Source: Bacillota bacterium (GTDB taxonomy: Bacteria; Bacillota; Clostridia; DSM-8532). From it: 64,000 nucleotides of DNA. Of this stretch, positions 35,277 to 44,688 are shown piece by piece. A program made the position numbers and the translations under genes. The DNA lies in NCBI GenBank assembly GCA_023415205.1, contig JAEZLR010000042.1:1-64000 (forward strand). The letters are read 5' to 3'. The first letter of the stretch is position 1, and each line of letters begins with the position of its first letter. The notes beneath the pieces were generated by a model. That model had not been told where the DNA came from. It made no database searches and saw only the letters and a list, made by a program, of their open reading frames with translations.

Positions 35277-36242
35277 ATGACCTTCAGACTGGGATATGTG
35301 GCTATGACCCTTCATTTGGAGGATTGTTCACCCTCCGGCACAGTGACCTTTTCCCATCTTAGCAAGATGACGGATGAAAAGGCCAGACTGTTCAAGCTCC
35401 GGCAGGTTACTAAAAAGAACCTGGAAAATACCCTGCGTATTCTCAAATATAATAAGGCATTGAATATCCCTGTCTATCGACTGACGTCCAGGCTGGTGCC
35501 CCTGGCTACTCATCCAGCCACAGCCCATTGGGATTATATCGCCGATTTTCAGAAGGAGTTCACAGCCATTGGTGATTTTATCAAGGAAAATGCGTTCAGG
35601 GTAAGCGCACATCCCGACCATTTTACCCTTATCAATGCGTCGGATCCCAAGGTTCTGGAGGCCTCGATAGGCGACCTTAATTATCACGTAAGGCTATTTG
35701 AGGCCATGGGTCTTAATGATTACCGATACAAGCTTGTTTTGCATGTGGGAGGGCTTTATAAGAATAAAGCCGATTCTATAGGAAGGTTCAAGGAGAACTT
35801 TTTCAAGCTTCAGGATTCCATCCGCAAGAGAATCATCCTTGAAAACGATGATAAATCCTATACGGCCCGGGATGTTCTATCCCTTTGCAGGGAATTGGAG
35901 GTGCCCATGGTCATGGACATTCATCACTTTCAATGCGCTAATGATGGTGAGGCCCTGGGTGATATTCTTCCTGCTGCCTTTAATACCTGGGCAGGACAGG
36001 CTTTTCCGCCGAAGGTTCATTTCTCCTCACCCAAAAGCCCCAAGGCCTTCAGAAGTCACGCAGATAATATTGATACTGCTTCGTTTGTAGAGTTTCTGGA
36101 GGTGGCACGCAAAAGCGGAAGGGATTTCGATGTGATGCTTGAGGCCAAGAACAAGGATACGGCGCTGATCCAATTGTCTAATGACCTATCGGCGATGAAA
36201 TTCCTTGAGCGTGTTAATTTGGGGGAGTTCACATTTTTATAG
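35277..36242 (+). CDS. uvsE: UV damage endonuclease UvsE
   Basis: The 321-residue TIM-barrel endonuclease nicks DNA 5' to UV photoproducts and other lesions. Family features are RLGYVAMTL at the start, FRVSAHPDHFTLINA, LVLHVGGLYKNK, IILENDDKSYTARDVL and VMDIHHFQCA, which supply the His, Glu and Asp metal ligands. Such enzymes are common in spore formers. ATG 35277 gives the family-like start; an ATG 18 bases earlier is in frame. It ends before a bidirectional terminator. Confidence 0.92.
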   Translation: MTFRLGYVAMTLHLEDCSPSGTVTFSHLSKMTDEKARLFKLRQVTKKNLENTLRILKYNKALNIPVYRLTSRLVPLATHPATAHWDYIADFQKEFTAIGDFIKENAFRVSAHPDHFTLINASDPKVLEASIGDLNYHVRLFEAMGLNDYRYKLVLHVGGLYKNKADSIGRFKENFFKLQDSIRKRIILENDDKSYTARDVLSLCRELEVPMVMDIHHFQCANDGEALGDILPAAFNTWAGQAFPPKVHFSSPKSPKAFRSHADNIDTASFVEFLEVARKSGRDFDVMLEAKNKDTALIQLSNDLSAMKFLERVNLGEFTFL

Positions 36243-36341
36243 GTCATTTTATAGTGGTGGCATACCGGAAACAGGTATCTTCCCCAGATAGAGGCGCTTG
36301 AGAGCAAATAAAGCACGGATTTCACTGAAGCGGGGATAAAT

Positions 36342-36380
36342 AAAAGCTTGGTGAACGAGTCTTCCCAAGCTTTTATATTG
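36342..36380. terminator. Bidirectional terminator between uvsE and zinc-ribbon gene
   Basis: Perfect stem AAAAGCTTGG / CCAAGCTTTT with a 13-base loop. It has T-rich ends on both strands and serves the two convergent genes. Confidence 0.85.
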
Positions 36381-36391
36381 TTTTCGAGGAT

Positions 36392-36613
36392 TTAGCCGTG
36401 ACAGCAGCCTGAGCCGCACTGATGGGCCTGTGGGCATGAGAAACCCTCACAGCCTTTGGACTTCACCACATAGTTTACGGTTTTGAAGACGGCTTCAAGA
36501 TCATTGCAGCCGCATTGGGGGCACAGAATCTCCCGTTTTTCTCTTTGCGCAATGGAAGCCTTGATATTGAATAATCCCCCACACTTTTTACAGTTTAAAT
36601 CATAGTAAGGCAT
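36392..36613 (-). CDS. FmdB-like zinc-ribbon protein
   Basis: The 73-residue protein begins MPYYDLNCKKCGGLFNIK and has a second CPQCGC pair, forming the FmdB/putative regulatory zinc ribbon. The C-terminal tail is rich in Cys and His (CEGFSCPQAHQCGSGCCHG) and could bind an additional metal. The start at MPYY matches the family; the frame extends four codons further upstream. Function is unknown. Confidence 0.8.
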   Translation of the reverse strand: MPYYDLNCKKCGGLFNIKASIAQREKREILCPQCGCNDLEAVFKTVNYVVKSKGCEGFSCPQAHQCGSGCCHG

Positions 36614-36722
36614 GGAACTTGTCACCCCAATCGTATATCATTAGTACAAGAGTTCTTTATGACTCTATTATAGCAAATGATAGCAGAGAGTCAAAAGCGT
36701 GTAAAAGAAAGGAAAACTCAAG

Positions 36723-37892
36723 GTGAGAGCATTTAACTTCTCTTCCATACCCAAGACTTTTTTCGGTGAAGGGTGCCTTCATCGGGTTTTTGAAATATTG
36801 GAGCAGGAGCCTTCGCAAAAACTCCTTTTGATGACGGGGGGGAGTTCCTTCATTGGCTCAGCTTACTATGGTGATTTGATGGAGGGCTTGGGGAAGGCCC
36901 GTATTAAGGTGGCGGAAGCTCGGGTAGCCCATGAGCCATCTCCTGGGTTGGTGGACGAAATAACCAGCCTGGGCAGGAGCGAGGGCATTGACCGGGTGTT
37001 AGCCATTGGTGGTGGTAGTGTTCTTGATGCGGGAAAGGCGGTATCTGCCATGATACTGGCAGAGGGCTCTGTGACGGATTATTTAGAAGACATGGGTACA
37101 AAAAAGCATAGCGGGAATAAAATACCCTTTATTGCTGTCCCCACAACTTCAGGTACCGGAAGCGAAGCTACAAAAAATGCAGTCCTGAGTAAGGTCGGAG
37201 AGGATGGCTATAAAAAATCCCTCCGTCATGATCGGTTTGTTCCCGATTATGCTTTACTGGATCCTCGCTTAAGCCTTAATTGCCCGGAACGGGTCACAGC
37301 CGCCAGTGGTATGGATGCCTTGAATCAGCTTATTGAGGGATATATGTCGGTAAAGGGAAGTCCCTTAACCGAAGCTCTGGCCCTTGAAGGAATGGAAAAT
37401 ATCTTCTCTGCCCTTGAAAGGCTCTGCCTTGAAGAGCCTGGAAATGTTGAGCTCCGGGGCCGGATGGCTTATGGCGCATACCTTTCGGGTATTGTTCTGG
37501 CCAATACGGGGCTGGGGTATGTTCATGGATTTGCAGGAGTCATAGGCGGCATGCTGGATATACCTCACGGAGTGGTGTGTGGTAAGCTGAATGCCGCCCT
37601 GTTTGAAGAAGTGGTGCGACGGGTGATGGAAAAACCTCAAAGCGAGGCCTTTCACAAGATTATGAAGCTTAGCTCCAGGGTGTTCCCCCATGACTCAGGC
37701 ACAGGCTCAAAGGTGTTTGCTCTGATTGAGAGGCTCTATAGTATGGAGGAGAAGCTTCCCCTGCCGCCTTTTTCATCCTATGGGGCTGATAAGGCGCTCT
37801 TAAAGAAAGCTGCTCTGTTGACACCGGGTAAGGAATGCCCTGTATCCATTGATTCCGAAACCCTCATAAGAATTGTGGAAAGCAAAATATGA
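36723..37892 (+). CDS. Iron-containing alcohol dehydrogenase
   Basis: The 389-residue group III dehydrogenase has the nucleotide segment GGGSVLDAGKAVSA (about residue 97), PTTSGTGSEATKNAVL, and the metal-binding His residues in GYVHGFAGVIGG and LDIPHGVVCG. It would reduce an aldehyde or oxidise an alcohol with NAD(P)H; the substrate is unknown. The start is GTG at 36723 after AAAGGAAAA. It is a single-gene unit. Confidence 0.88.
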   Translation: MRAFNFSSIPKTFFGEGCLHRVFEILEQEPSQKLLLMTGGSSFIGSAYYGDLMEGLGKARIKVAEARVAHEPSPGLVDEITSLGRSEGIDRVLAIGGGSVLDAGKAVSAMILAEGSVTDYLEDMGTKKHSGNKIPFIAVPTTSGTGSEATKNAVLSKVGEDGYKKSLRHDRFVPDYALLDPRLSLNCPERVTAASGMDALNQLIEGYMSVKGSPLTEALALEGMENIFSALERLCLEEPGNVELRGRMAYGAYLSGIVLANTGLGYVHGFAGVIGGMLDIPHGVVCGKLNAALFEEVVRRVMEKPQSEAFHKIMKLSSRVFPHDSGTGSKVFALIERLYSMEEKLPLPPFSSYGADKALLKKAALLTPGKECPVSIDSETLIRIVESKI

Positions 37893-38028
37893 GCCAAATC
37901 TCCACAATCCCTTTGTTGTATTCACAAAATTATGATAAAATATAACTGATTTTGAGTAAATCCATTTAAATTTATCGAAATACTAAAGATTATGAATCAC
38001 CATGAGATAAAATAGCCGGAGGATAGAA

Positions 38029-39705
38029 ATGAATCTTACCGACTTAAAAAGAACATTTTCAGATTTAAAAAGGCGCCTCTTTGTTCAACTGATTTTTACC
38101 GGGCTCCTGTGCATGGGGCTAATCCTTATTGCCAGATGGAGCGGACATCTGTCCCCCGCGGTTCTTGATTATATGACCACCCTCCACCACGTGTTAATCT
38201 TTTTCTCGTCCCTGCTCTCTTGGTCCATCTTTATCCTGGCCTATTTCTCCTATCCACAGGTGCGGGATCCAAGCCTTTTGATCTCCGGCTTTACGTTTTT
38301 TACCGCGGGTATTCTGGACGGCATCATTCTTTTGAGCACCCTCGTATCCGCTGTGTTTGGCGATAGAGCCAAGAGTCAGCCCCTTCTGATTGGGTTTATC
38401 TCCCAGCTTTTCGTTGCCATTGGTCTGAGTATAACCATTTTATATAAAAAGAGGCTTGGTCGGGCTATCAGAGGCTTTTATCCTCTTCTCATGGCAATAT
38501 TGGCCTCCCTCTCAGGTTCAATAATCAGCGTACTTTTTCCCCTTGAAAATGTGATATTTATACAGGAAAGAGGATTGACCCTGGTGGGTACCGTCCTCGT
38601 CATGGCTTTCATTCTGACCCATGCTGCTTTACTCTGCTGCTTGGTCAAATGGCATAGAAGGACAGGAGACAACCTGTATAAAATATTATCCTGGGCCTTC
38701 TTGCTGATGGCTTTCAGTCAGATGGCGCTGCTTTCCATCACCTACACCTACGACTTCTCCCACCTCTTGAGCCTAATATTCCAGCTTATTTCCTATGCGC
38801 TGTTCTTTTACGTATTTTATGTTCAAAGCGTCAAAAGACCCTATCATTTGCTTTCCAGCGCACAGGATCAGCTTAATGGTTATTTGGCCGAACTGGATAT
38901 TCTGGTGGATAAACGCACAACAGAGCTAAGGAATATGAATGAAAAACTAGTGGCGGATCAGGAGATTGCGCGAAGCATGCAGATGTCCATGCTTCCTTCC
39001 ACCTTGCCTCATAATGAATATGTCAGCTTTTCATCGGGCTATGTACCTGCTGAGAAATTAAGCGGGGACTTTTACAATGTCTTTATAATTGATGATGCAC
39101 AGTTTGGCATATGTATAGGGGATGTCTCCGGCCACGGTGTATCCGCAGCGATGCTTTCCATATTTACCTTTCAAAAAATGCAATCCCTTATGGAGGAAAC
39201 CGGAGGCGATGGCATGGCCATACCCTCCATGGTTCTCAAGCATATTTATGAATCCTTTAATTCCGGGAATTTTAATGAGGATATGTATATTGTCATGCTC
39301 TATGGTGTTTTTAATACGCAGACGGGCATTTTCTCCTATGCCTCCGGCGGTCTTAATACCACTCCATTAAGAATTCGACCCGATGGTTCCATTCAGGAAC
39401 TGGATAATGACGGCTTTGCCATATGCAAGCTTGGCGATCTATTGAAACCCAAGTTTGTCAATCACCAAGTGCTCCTGTTCCCGGGCGACAAGCTGGTTCT
39501 CTATACCGATGGTCTTGTCGATGCCCGTAACCCATCGGATGAGTCCTATTCCCTCCAGAGACTAAAAACCACCATCCGCCATCATTATAAATGGGGAGTG
39601 GAGCATCTTACTGACTCATTGATCAAGGATGTTCAGAGCTTTACCCAAAACAAGGCGGCTGACGATATCACCGTTGTGGCCTTTGACGTGTTGCCTCCCT
39701 TTTAG
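38029..39705 (+). CDS. Membrane PP2C-type (SpoIIE-domain) serine phosphatase
   Basis: The 558-residue protein has an N-terminal membrane sensor of about eight hydrophobic segments (residues 17 to about 270), a short coiled coil, and a SpoIIE/RsbU-like PP2C domain (about 320-555). The phosphatase motifs are SGDFYNVF, GDVSGHGVSAAM, LVLYTDGLVDARN and DDITVVAFD. Such enzymes dephosphorylate anti-anti-sigma factors. No anti-sigma partner is nearby. It is not SpoIIE itself: the membrane part is shorter and the central SpoIIE region is missing. Confidence 0.87.
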   Translation: MNLTDLKRTFSDLKRRLFVQLIFTGLLCMGLILIARWSGHLSPAVLDYMTTLHHVLIFFSSLLSWSIFILAYFSYPQVRDPSLLISGFTFFTAGILDGIILLSTLVSAVFGDRAKSQPLLIGFISQLFVAIGLSITILYKKRLGRAIRGFYPLLMAILASLSGSIISVLFPLENVIFIQERGLTLVGTVLVMAFILTHAALLCCLVKWHRRTGDNLYKILSWAFLLMAFSQMALLSITYTYDFSHLLSLIFQLISYALFFYVFYVQSVKRPYHLLSSAQDQLNGYLAELDILVDKRTTELRNMNEKLVADQEIARSMQMSMLPSTLPHNEYVSFSSGYVPAEKLSGDFYNVFIIDDAQFGICIGDVSGHGVSAAMLSIFTFQKMQSLMEETGGDGMAIPSMVLKHIYESFNSGNFNEDMYIVMLYGVFNTQTGIFSYASGGLNTTPLRIRPDGSIQELDNDGFAICKLGDLLKPKFVNHQVLLFPGDKLVLYTDGLVDARNPSDESYSLQRLKTTIRHHYKWGVEHLTDSLIKDVQSFTQNKAADDITVVAFDVLPPF

Positions 39706-39812
39706 TGCGTGAAGGAGGGTGGCTGCTTTGGTATATTGGACAATATATCCATTATATGCTAAAATGAATCCGTTCATTGACAAAAGACCTTTCAGGGTAT
39801 GGAGGAAGAATA

Positions 39813-41246
39813 ATGGATTCAAAAAATGCTAAAACAAAAATGGGACTATGGCTATCGACCTTTATTTCTATTGGGGGGCTCCTGCTCATCGTTTTTATTG
39901 CAACTATCATTGAAAAAGCTCTAAACCCTGATTTTAACAGGACTCTGCTTACGGCTATCTCAGTGATTATCGCCATCATCCCCCCACTTTTATGGCTGTC
40001 CATCTTCTATAGACAGGACCGCCTCAATCCTGAGCCCAAAAGCTTTGTTTTTAAGACCATGCTGCTGGGTGCCTTGATACAGAAAGCCTTCTATGCGCCT
40101 GTTGCAGCCTTTCTTTTCCCCGGTGCATCAAGTCTTTCAACACAAGCAGGAAACTACCTTCTGACCATTGCGCTTATCGCCATGATACAGGAAGGGTTCA
40201 AGCTGCTGACCGTCAGATACAGTATATATCCCAGCAAGGAATTTGATGAAAAAATTGACGGTATTATCTATGGCTCCGCTTTAGGTTTAGGCTTTGCCGC
40301 CATGACCAGTATAGAAAATATTCTTTCCACCGGCGGTGCCATGCTGTCCAACATCACCGCTCTGGTGGTCATCGAAACCTTTGCACATGCCAGTATCACC
40401 GGTTTAAGCTGCTATATTCTTGGTGTATCCAAGCATGATAAATTTAAGCCCTTTAGACTGCCGCTGGCATTGCTTCTGGCCACTGGCCTCAATACCGTAA
40501 CCCAGGTTCTTCTTGATGCGGTTACCCGCAGAGGCTTCAAGGTCAACTATATCATCGGGCTTATTCCCGCTGCTCTGGTAGCCCTTTTGGTTTTCTCTGT
40601 ACTGGTGATTATCTCCTCTCGTAATGAAAAAGAAGGACGGGTTATCACTCAGGCCCTTGATACTAAAAAAGCTTTCCTGGGAATTCTTCCGGTTTGGGCG
40701 CTGGTAGCACTGGCTCTGGTCTCAGGCTATCTGGTGGGCCATACGGAACAAAAGGCTTTTGAATATAGTGTGGAGAGTGCAATTAACCTGAAATACCCTG
40801 TTCATTGGGTTCAATATCAGGAGGATCAAAGCTTGTTCAAGGCCGGAGATATGCTCAATGGCAATGGACAGGATTTTGTCAAGGTGCAGAAGCTGCCATT
40901 GAAAAACATGATGGTGGTCAAAGCCGATTCAGAGGAGGAGACTCTCCAAAATGCGGCGGCCGCCTGGTCCATTAAAGCTGGTATGAATTACAGATTCTAT
41001 CAGGCGGAAAAGGGTTACTATCTGTCCACCAAAGGAAAGGAAACCTATGTTATTGACTATATCTATATCGGAAGTAGCCCTACCAAGGCTGGGGATATGC
41101 TGAAACCCGCTATCGGCTATGGACGGGACATCCTGAGCATCTATGGGGATGAACTCTATATCATCACCTTGTCGGCCAACTATGAAGAGTACATTTTGGA
41201 TAAGAGCGTTCTTACACAGGTAAATTATGGTTTTAAAGCGAATTGA
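39813..41246 (+). CDS. PrsW-family intramembrane protease with altered EExxK motif
   Basis: The 477-residue protein has about eight hydrophobic segments in its first 310 residues and a soluble C-terminal domain unlike classical PrsW. Family motifs are DGIIYGSALGLGFAAMTSIENI and ETFAHASITGLSCYILG. The EExxK motif reads QEGFK (residues 126-130, CAG GAA GGG TTC AAG), so one Glu is replaced. PrsW of Bacillus cleaves the anti-sigma factor RsiW. Activity here is uncertain. ATG 39813 follows GGAGGAAG; TTGGAC-N18-TAAAAT at 39736-39765 may be its promoter. Confidence 0.78.
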   Translation: MDSKNAKTKMGLWLSTFISIGGLLLIVFIATIIEKALNPDFNRTLLTAISVIIAIIPPLLWLSIFYRQDRLNPEPKSFVFKTMLLGALIQKAFYAPVAAFLFPGASSLSTQAGNYLLTIALIAMIQEGFKLLTVRYSIYPSKEFDEKIDGIIYGSALGLGFAAMTSIENILSTGGAMLSNITALVVIETFAHASITGLSCYILGVSKHDKFKPFRLPLALLLATGLNTVTQVLLDAVTRRGFKVNYIIGLIPAALVALLVFSVLVIISSRNEKEGRVITQALDTKKAFLGILPVWALVALALVSGYLVGHTEQKAFEYSVESAINLKYPVHWVQYQEDQSLFKAGDMLNGNGQDFVKVQKLPLKNMMVVKADSEEETLQNAAAAWSIKAGMNYRFYQAEKGYYLSTKGKETYVIDYIYIGSSPTKAGDMLKPAIGYGRDILSIYGDELYIITLSANYEEYILDKSVLTQVNYGFKAN

Positions 41247-41278
41247 CGGCTTGAGTGAATGAATAGGAGTGATGGACT

Positions 41279-42703
41279 ATGTTTAAACAAAGAAAAGTTA
41301 TACCATGTATCCTGCTGGCCGTCATAATCATGATGGCAATGCTTTTTACCTCCTGCTCCAGTAGGAGGGAGGATGAAGATCCTCCGACAGCACCTGTACT
41401 GACCGTTTCTAATGTAACCCAGGACGGAGTGGATTTGGCCTGGAGCGAGAGCTACGATGACGAAGGCGTGGACAACTATAAGCTATATCGGGACAGTGAT
41501 GTCCTTGCAAAGGTCAATGACACCAAATACCTAGACAAAGAGGTTACTGCCGGGAAAGAATATGAGTACTATGTGGTGGCTTACGATGAGGCTGGAAACC
41601 GTTCCTCAAAGAGCGTCAGACAAAGAGTAAAAGTGCCTGAAGAAACCCAGGAGCCTCCCATTACAGATCCAAAACAGGGGAGTATCAGCATACAGAAATT
41701 GTCCCAATCCACCATTAAGCTCTATACTCTTGACGATGATTTTAATGTGGTGGCCATGGGTTCAGGAACCATTGTCAATAAAGAAGGCTACATACTAACC
41801 AACTTCCATTGTGTGGGGGAAGAAGATGGGCTTTATAACAGCGAGGGCTATGTCGCCATCGCTATAACTGATGATATAAAGAAAAATATTCAACCCCAGT
41901 ACATCGCTCAGTACCGAAGCGGCGTTCAGGAGTTGGATCTGGCAGTGGTGAAGATTGTGGCTGACCTTAACTGGAATCAGGTTTCGGCTGCTGATTTAAA
42001 CCTTGTTCCCATAAAAATCACCGATTCTGATTCAGTGGAGCTGGGGGATGACATTAATATCCTTGGCTACCCCGGAGTGGGAGGGGAAACCATTACCTTT
42101 ACCGCTGGCAGGGTTTCGGGATTCTTGGATGACAATGACGACTCGGAGATCGATTGGATCAAAACCGATGCGGTGGTTAATCATGGTAACAGCGGAGGAA
42201 CCGCAATCAATGCCAAGGGAGAAATGATAGGCGTTCCTACGGCCAAGCAGGTAGGCGCGGATAATGACGTAATGTTCTATCTCAAGCCCGTGAATCAGGC
42301 GATTGCTGTTTTGGAGGACGCCCTGGCCAGCGGCGACAATCCGGATCTACCTGTTCCCAATACACCGCCAGATCCATCCGAAGCGAATTTAATCACGGTT
42401 TACTCCAGAATTGTTGATGCCCTGACAGGAAAGCCCATCGAAGGCGTATTCTTTGCAGTCCTTAAAGAGGGTGTGACCATTGAGCAATTTGCCGACAATC
42501 CTCAGGACAGTATGATCATTGCCTACGGCGAATCGGATAGCGAAGGAATGCTGGTGCTGTATGACGTCCCCGCTGGATCCATCTATTCTGTCATTGTGGG
42601 AGCGGATGGCTATGAACCCATTCTGGAGGATGATGCGCTGGATATCCCCGAGGATTGGGAAGGTGATCTGGATCTAGGCGATGTCTATCTTGAGAGCGAA
42701 TAA
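41279..42703 (+). CDS. Lipoprotein with fibronectin type III domain and trypsin-like protease domain
   Basis: The 474-residue protein has a lipoprotein signal ending in LFTSCSS (Cys at about residue 27), one fibronectin type III domain (about 38-122), and an HtrA/trypsin-like protease with its triad in TNFHCVGE (His177), QELDLAVVKI (Asp about 221) and NHGNSGGTA (Ser305). A final beta domain of about 100 residues resembles carboxypeptidase regulatory domains. It probably acts on the outer face of the membrane. A terminator follows. Confidence 0.83.
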   Translation: MFKQRKVIPCILLAVIIMMAMLFTSCSSRREDEDPPTAPVLTVSNVTQDGVDLAWSESYDDEGVDNYKLYRDSDVLAKVNDTKYLDKEVTAGKEYEYYVVAYDEAGNRSSKSVRQRVKVPEETQEPPITDPKQGSISIQKLSQSTIKLYTLDDDFNVVAMGSGTIVNKEGYILTNFHCVGEEDGLYNSEGYVAIAITDDIKKNIQPQYIAQYRSGVQELDLAVVKIVADLNWNQVSAADLNLVPIKITDSDSVELGDDINILGYPGVGGETITFTAGRVSGFLDDNDDSEIDWIKTDAVVNHGNSGGTAINAKGEMIGVPTAKQVGADNDVMFYLKPVNQAIAVLEDALASGDNPDLPVPNTPPDPSEANLITVYSRIVDALTGKPIEGVFFAVLKEGVTIEQFADNPQDSMIIAYGESDSEGMLVLYDVPAGSIYSVIVGADGYEPILEDDALDIPEDWEGDLDLGDVYLESE

Positions 42704-42728
42704 GTAAAACGAGTAATATGTCTTAAAT

Positions 42729-42764
42729 AAGCCCGGCTCATGACAACATGACCGGGCTTTTATT
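42729..42764 (+). terminator. Rho-independent terminator after protease lipoprotein
   Basis: Stem AAGCCCGG / CCGGGCTT with an inner TCATG/CATGA pairing and a T-rich tail. Confidence 0.88.
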
Positions 42765-42808
42765 CAGAATGAGAGGCCCGTAATCTCCTGAAATATAGAA
42801 CATTCATC

Positions 42809-42890
42809 TTTACAAAGGGGTCTGGACGATGCTATAATAAGTTCACGCAAAAGCTTGCCTAAATGAAAGGCCTCCGGTGGAGCTTTTTAG
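42809..42890 (+). ncRNA. Candidate short transcript: strong promoter followed by a folded terminator-like RNA
   Basis: TTTACA (42809-42814), 18 bases, perfect TATAAT (42833-42838). Transcription from about 42845 would give an RNA closed by AAAAGCT (42849-42855) paired with AGCTTTT (42881-42887), which ends in five T. Inside are two small hairpins, GCCT/AGGC and one around TCCGG. There is no reading frame. It could be a small RNA, an attenuator, or a decayed leader. Confidence 0.35.
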
Positions 42891-42901
42891 TAGCAAGGGG
42901 C

Positions 42902-42930
42902 TTGTTCATTGGGTTTGATAATGGTATAAT
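42902..42930 (+). promoter_or_regulatory. Promoter of tRNA-Val
   Basis: TTGTTC (42902-42907), 17 bases, TATAAT (42925-42930), 14 bases before the tRNA. Confidence 0.75.
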
Positions 42931-42943
42931 AACCATATGATAT

Positions 42944-43019
42944 GGGCGATTAACTCAGTTGGTAGAGTGTCACTTTGACGTAGTGAAAGTCAGGGATTCG
43001 AGTTCCTTATCGCCCACCA
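42944..43019 (+). tRNA. tRNA-Val (anticodon GAC)
   Basis: A full cloverleaf: acceptor GGGCGAT pairs with ATCGCCC, the D arm is ACTC/GAGT, the anticodon stem TCACT/AGTGA encloses loop TTGACGT with GAC at the centre, and the T arm has loop TTCGAGT. The CCA end is encoded. It is transcribed alone, with its own promoter and terminator. Confidence 0.96.
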
Positions 43020-43050
43020 AAAAGAGAGGATGAAAGCCTCTCTTTTTTTA
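43020..43050 (+). terminator. Rho-independent terminator after tRNA-Val
   Basis: Stem AAAGAGAGG / CCTCTCTTT with a 7-base loop and a run of T. Confidence 0.92.
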
Positions 43051-43071
43051 TAGAAGTTATTTATCATAAGC

Positions 43072-43099
43072 TTGCTTTTTTATCCTTTTCCTTTATAAT
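43072..43099 (+). promoter_or_regulatory. Promoter of guaA
   Basis: TTGCTT (43072-43077), 16 bases, TATAAT (43094-43099). No purine riboswitch is visible in the short leader. Confidence 0.6.
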
Positions 43100-43144
43100 T
43101 TATTTATGAAATTTCTTTTGATCATTCGAAAGGTGGAATGAATT

Positions 43145-44680
43145 TTGAATCATGAGTTGGTCCTCGTGCTGGACTTTGGAGGCCAATACAATCAATTGAT
43201 TGCCCGAAGAGTCAGGGAAGCGAATGTCTACTGTGAGGTGCTCCCATATAATGTATCCATAGAACGAATCAAAGAGAAAAACCCTAAGGGCATCATCTTT
43301 ACAGGAGGCCCGGCCTCAGTTCTGGATGAAAACGCACCTAAGTGTGTTAACGAGGTCTTTGAACTCGGGATTCCCATCTTAGGTATTTGTTATGGCATGC
43401 AGCTTATGAGCGTTATGCTTGGTGGTGAAGTGGCCCGTGCTCACAGCAGAGAATATGGAAAAGTCAGCATTACGCTGGATGAAAACCATAGTCTTTTTCA
43501 AGGAATTGAAAAGGAAACAAGCTGCTGGATGAGCCATACCTACCATGTGAGCAAATTACCCCAGGGTTTTCTTAGCATCGCTGGTTCGGCCAACTGCCCC
43601 ATATCGGCCATGGCGAATGATCAGAAAAAACTTTATGCCGTTCAGTTCCACCCCGAGGTCATGCATACCCCAAGGGGAAAGGAAGTGCTCCATAATTTCC
43701 TTTTTAAAATCTGCCGTGTTCAAGGCGACTGGCAGATGAGCTCCTTTGTTGAAGCATCCATTAAGGACATCCGGCAAAAGGTTGGGAATAGAAAAGTCCT
43801 ATGTGCTTTATCGGGAGGTGTCGATTCCTCGGTGGCTGCGGCCCTCATACACCGTGCCGTGGGGGATCAGCTTACCTGTATTTTTGTAGATCATGGTCTC
43901 TTAAGAAAAAATGAGGGAGACCAGGTGGAAGCTGTTTTCAAAAAGCAGTTTCATGTCAACCTTATCCGTGTTGACGCAGAACAGCGCTTTTTGGAAAAAC
44001 TAAAGGGTGTCAGTGATCCTGAAACCAAGCGTAAAATTATTGGCGAAGAGTTTATCCGCGTTTTTGAGGACGAAGCCAAAAAAATCGGTCATGTGGATTT
44101 CCTTGTTCAGGGTACCATCTACCCCGATGTCATTGAAAGCGGCACTGGGGATGCGGCGGTAATCAAGAGCCATCATAATGTTGGCGGACTGCCGGATTGT
44201 GTGGATTTTGAAGAGATTATCGAGCCTTTGAGAAATCTCTTTAAGGATGAAGTCAGAAGAGCAGGGCTGGAACTTAAGCTTCCTGAAGACCTGGTATGGC
44301 GTCAGCCCTTCCCGGGCCCCGGCCTTGCCATCAGGGTCATTGGGGATATTACCAAGGAGAAGCTAGATATCCTTCGTGAGACAGACTATATCTTCCGTGA
44401 TGAAATTGCAAAAGCCGGCCTCAAAAGAGAGATTAACCAGTATTTTACCGTGCTGACCAATATGAGAAGCGTAGGGGTTATGGGGGATGAGAGAACCTAT
44501 GATTATACCCTGGCTCTTCGTGCCGTGACCACCACCGATTTTATGACCGCTGATTGGGCCAGATTGCCCTACGATCTTTTGGAGACGGTTTCCAACCGAA
44601 TTGTCAATGAGGTGGGGCATATTAACCGTGTCGTTTACGACATCACCAGCAAGCCCCCTTCAACGATTGAGTGGGAATAA
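43145..44680 (+). CDS. guaA: GMP synthase (glutamine-hydrolysing)
   Basis: GuaA aminates XMP to GMP with glutamine and ATP. The 511 residues include the class I glutamine amidotransferase (ILGICYGMQ with the nucleophile Cys, FHPEV with the His), the ATP-pyrophosphatase loop ALSGGVDSSVAA at about residue 220, and the C-terminal dimerisation domain with PFPGPGLAIRVIG. It ends KPPSTIEWE. The start is TTG at 43145 after AAAGGTGG. The last codons, ATT GAG TGG GAA TAA, form the left attachment repeat of the island downstream; the coding sequence is intact. Confidence 0.97.
   Translation: MNHELVLVLDFGGQYNQLIARRVREANVYCEVLPYNVSIERIKEKNPKGIIFTGGPASVLDENAPKCVNEVFELGIPILGICYGMQLMSVMLGGEVARAHSREYGKVSITLDENHSLFQGIEKETSCWMSHTYHVSKLPQGFLSIAGSANCPISAMANDQKKLYAVQFHPEVMHTPRGKEVLHNFLFKICRVQGDWQMSSFVEASIKDIRQKVGNRKVLCALSGGVDSSVAAALIHRAVGDQLTCIFVDHGLLRKNEGDQVEAVFKKQFHVNLIRVDAEQRFLEKLKGVSDPETKRKIIGEEFIRVFEDEAKKIGHVDFLVQGTIYPDVIESGTGDAAVIKSHHNVGGLPDCVDFEEIIEPLRNLFKDEVRRAGLELKLPEDLVWRQPFPGPGLAIRVIGDITKEKLDILRETDYIFRDEIAKAGLKREINQYFTVLTNMRSVGVMGDERTYDYTLALRAVTTTDFMTADWARLPYDLLETVSNRIVNEVGHINRVVYDITSKPPSTIEWE
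44666..44680 (+). repeat. attL: left attachment repeat at the end of guaA
   Basis: ATTGAGTGGGAATAA encodes the last guaA residues and stop. It matches 59535-59549 at 14 of 15 positions; the shared core is GAGTGGGAATAA. Confidence 0.85.
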
Positions 44681-44688
44681 GCAACCAA

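Noticed and set aside
43051..43144. Purine riboswitch before guaA
   Set aside because: The leader after the promoter is under 50 bases and lacks the aptamer core.
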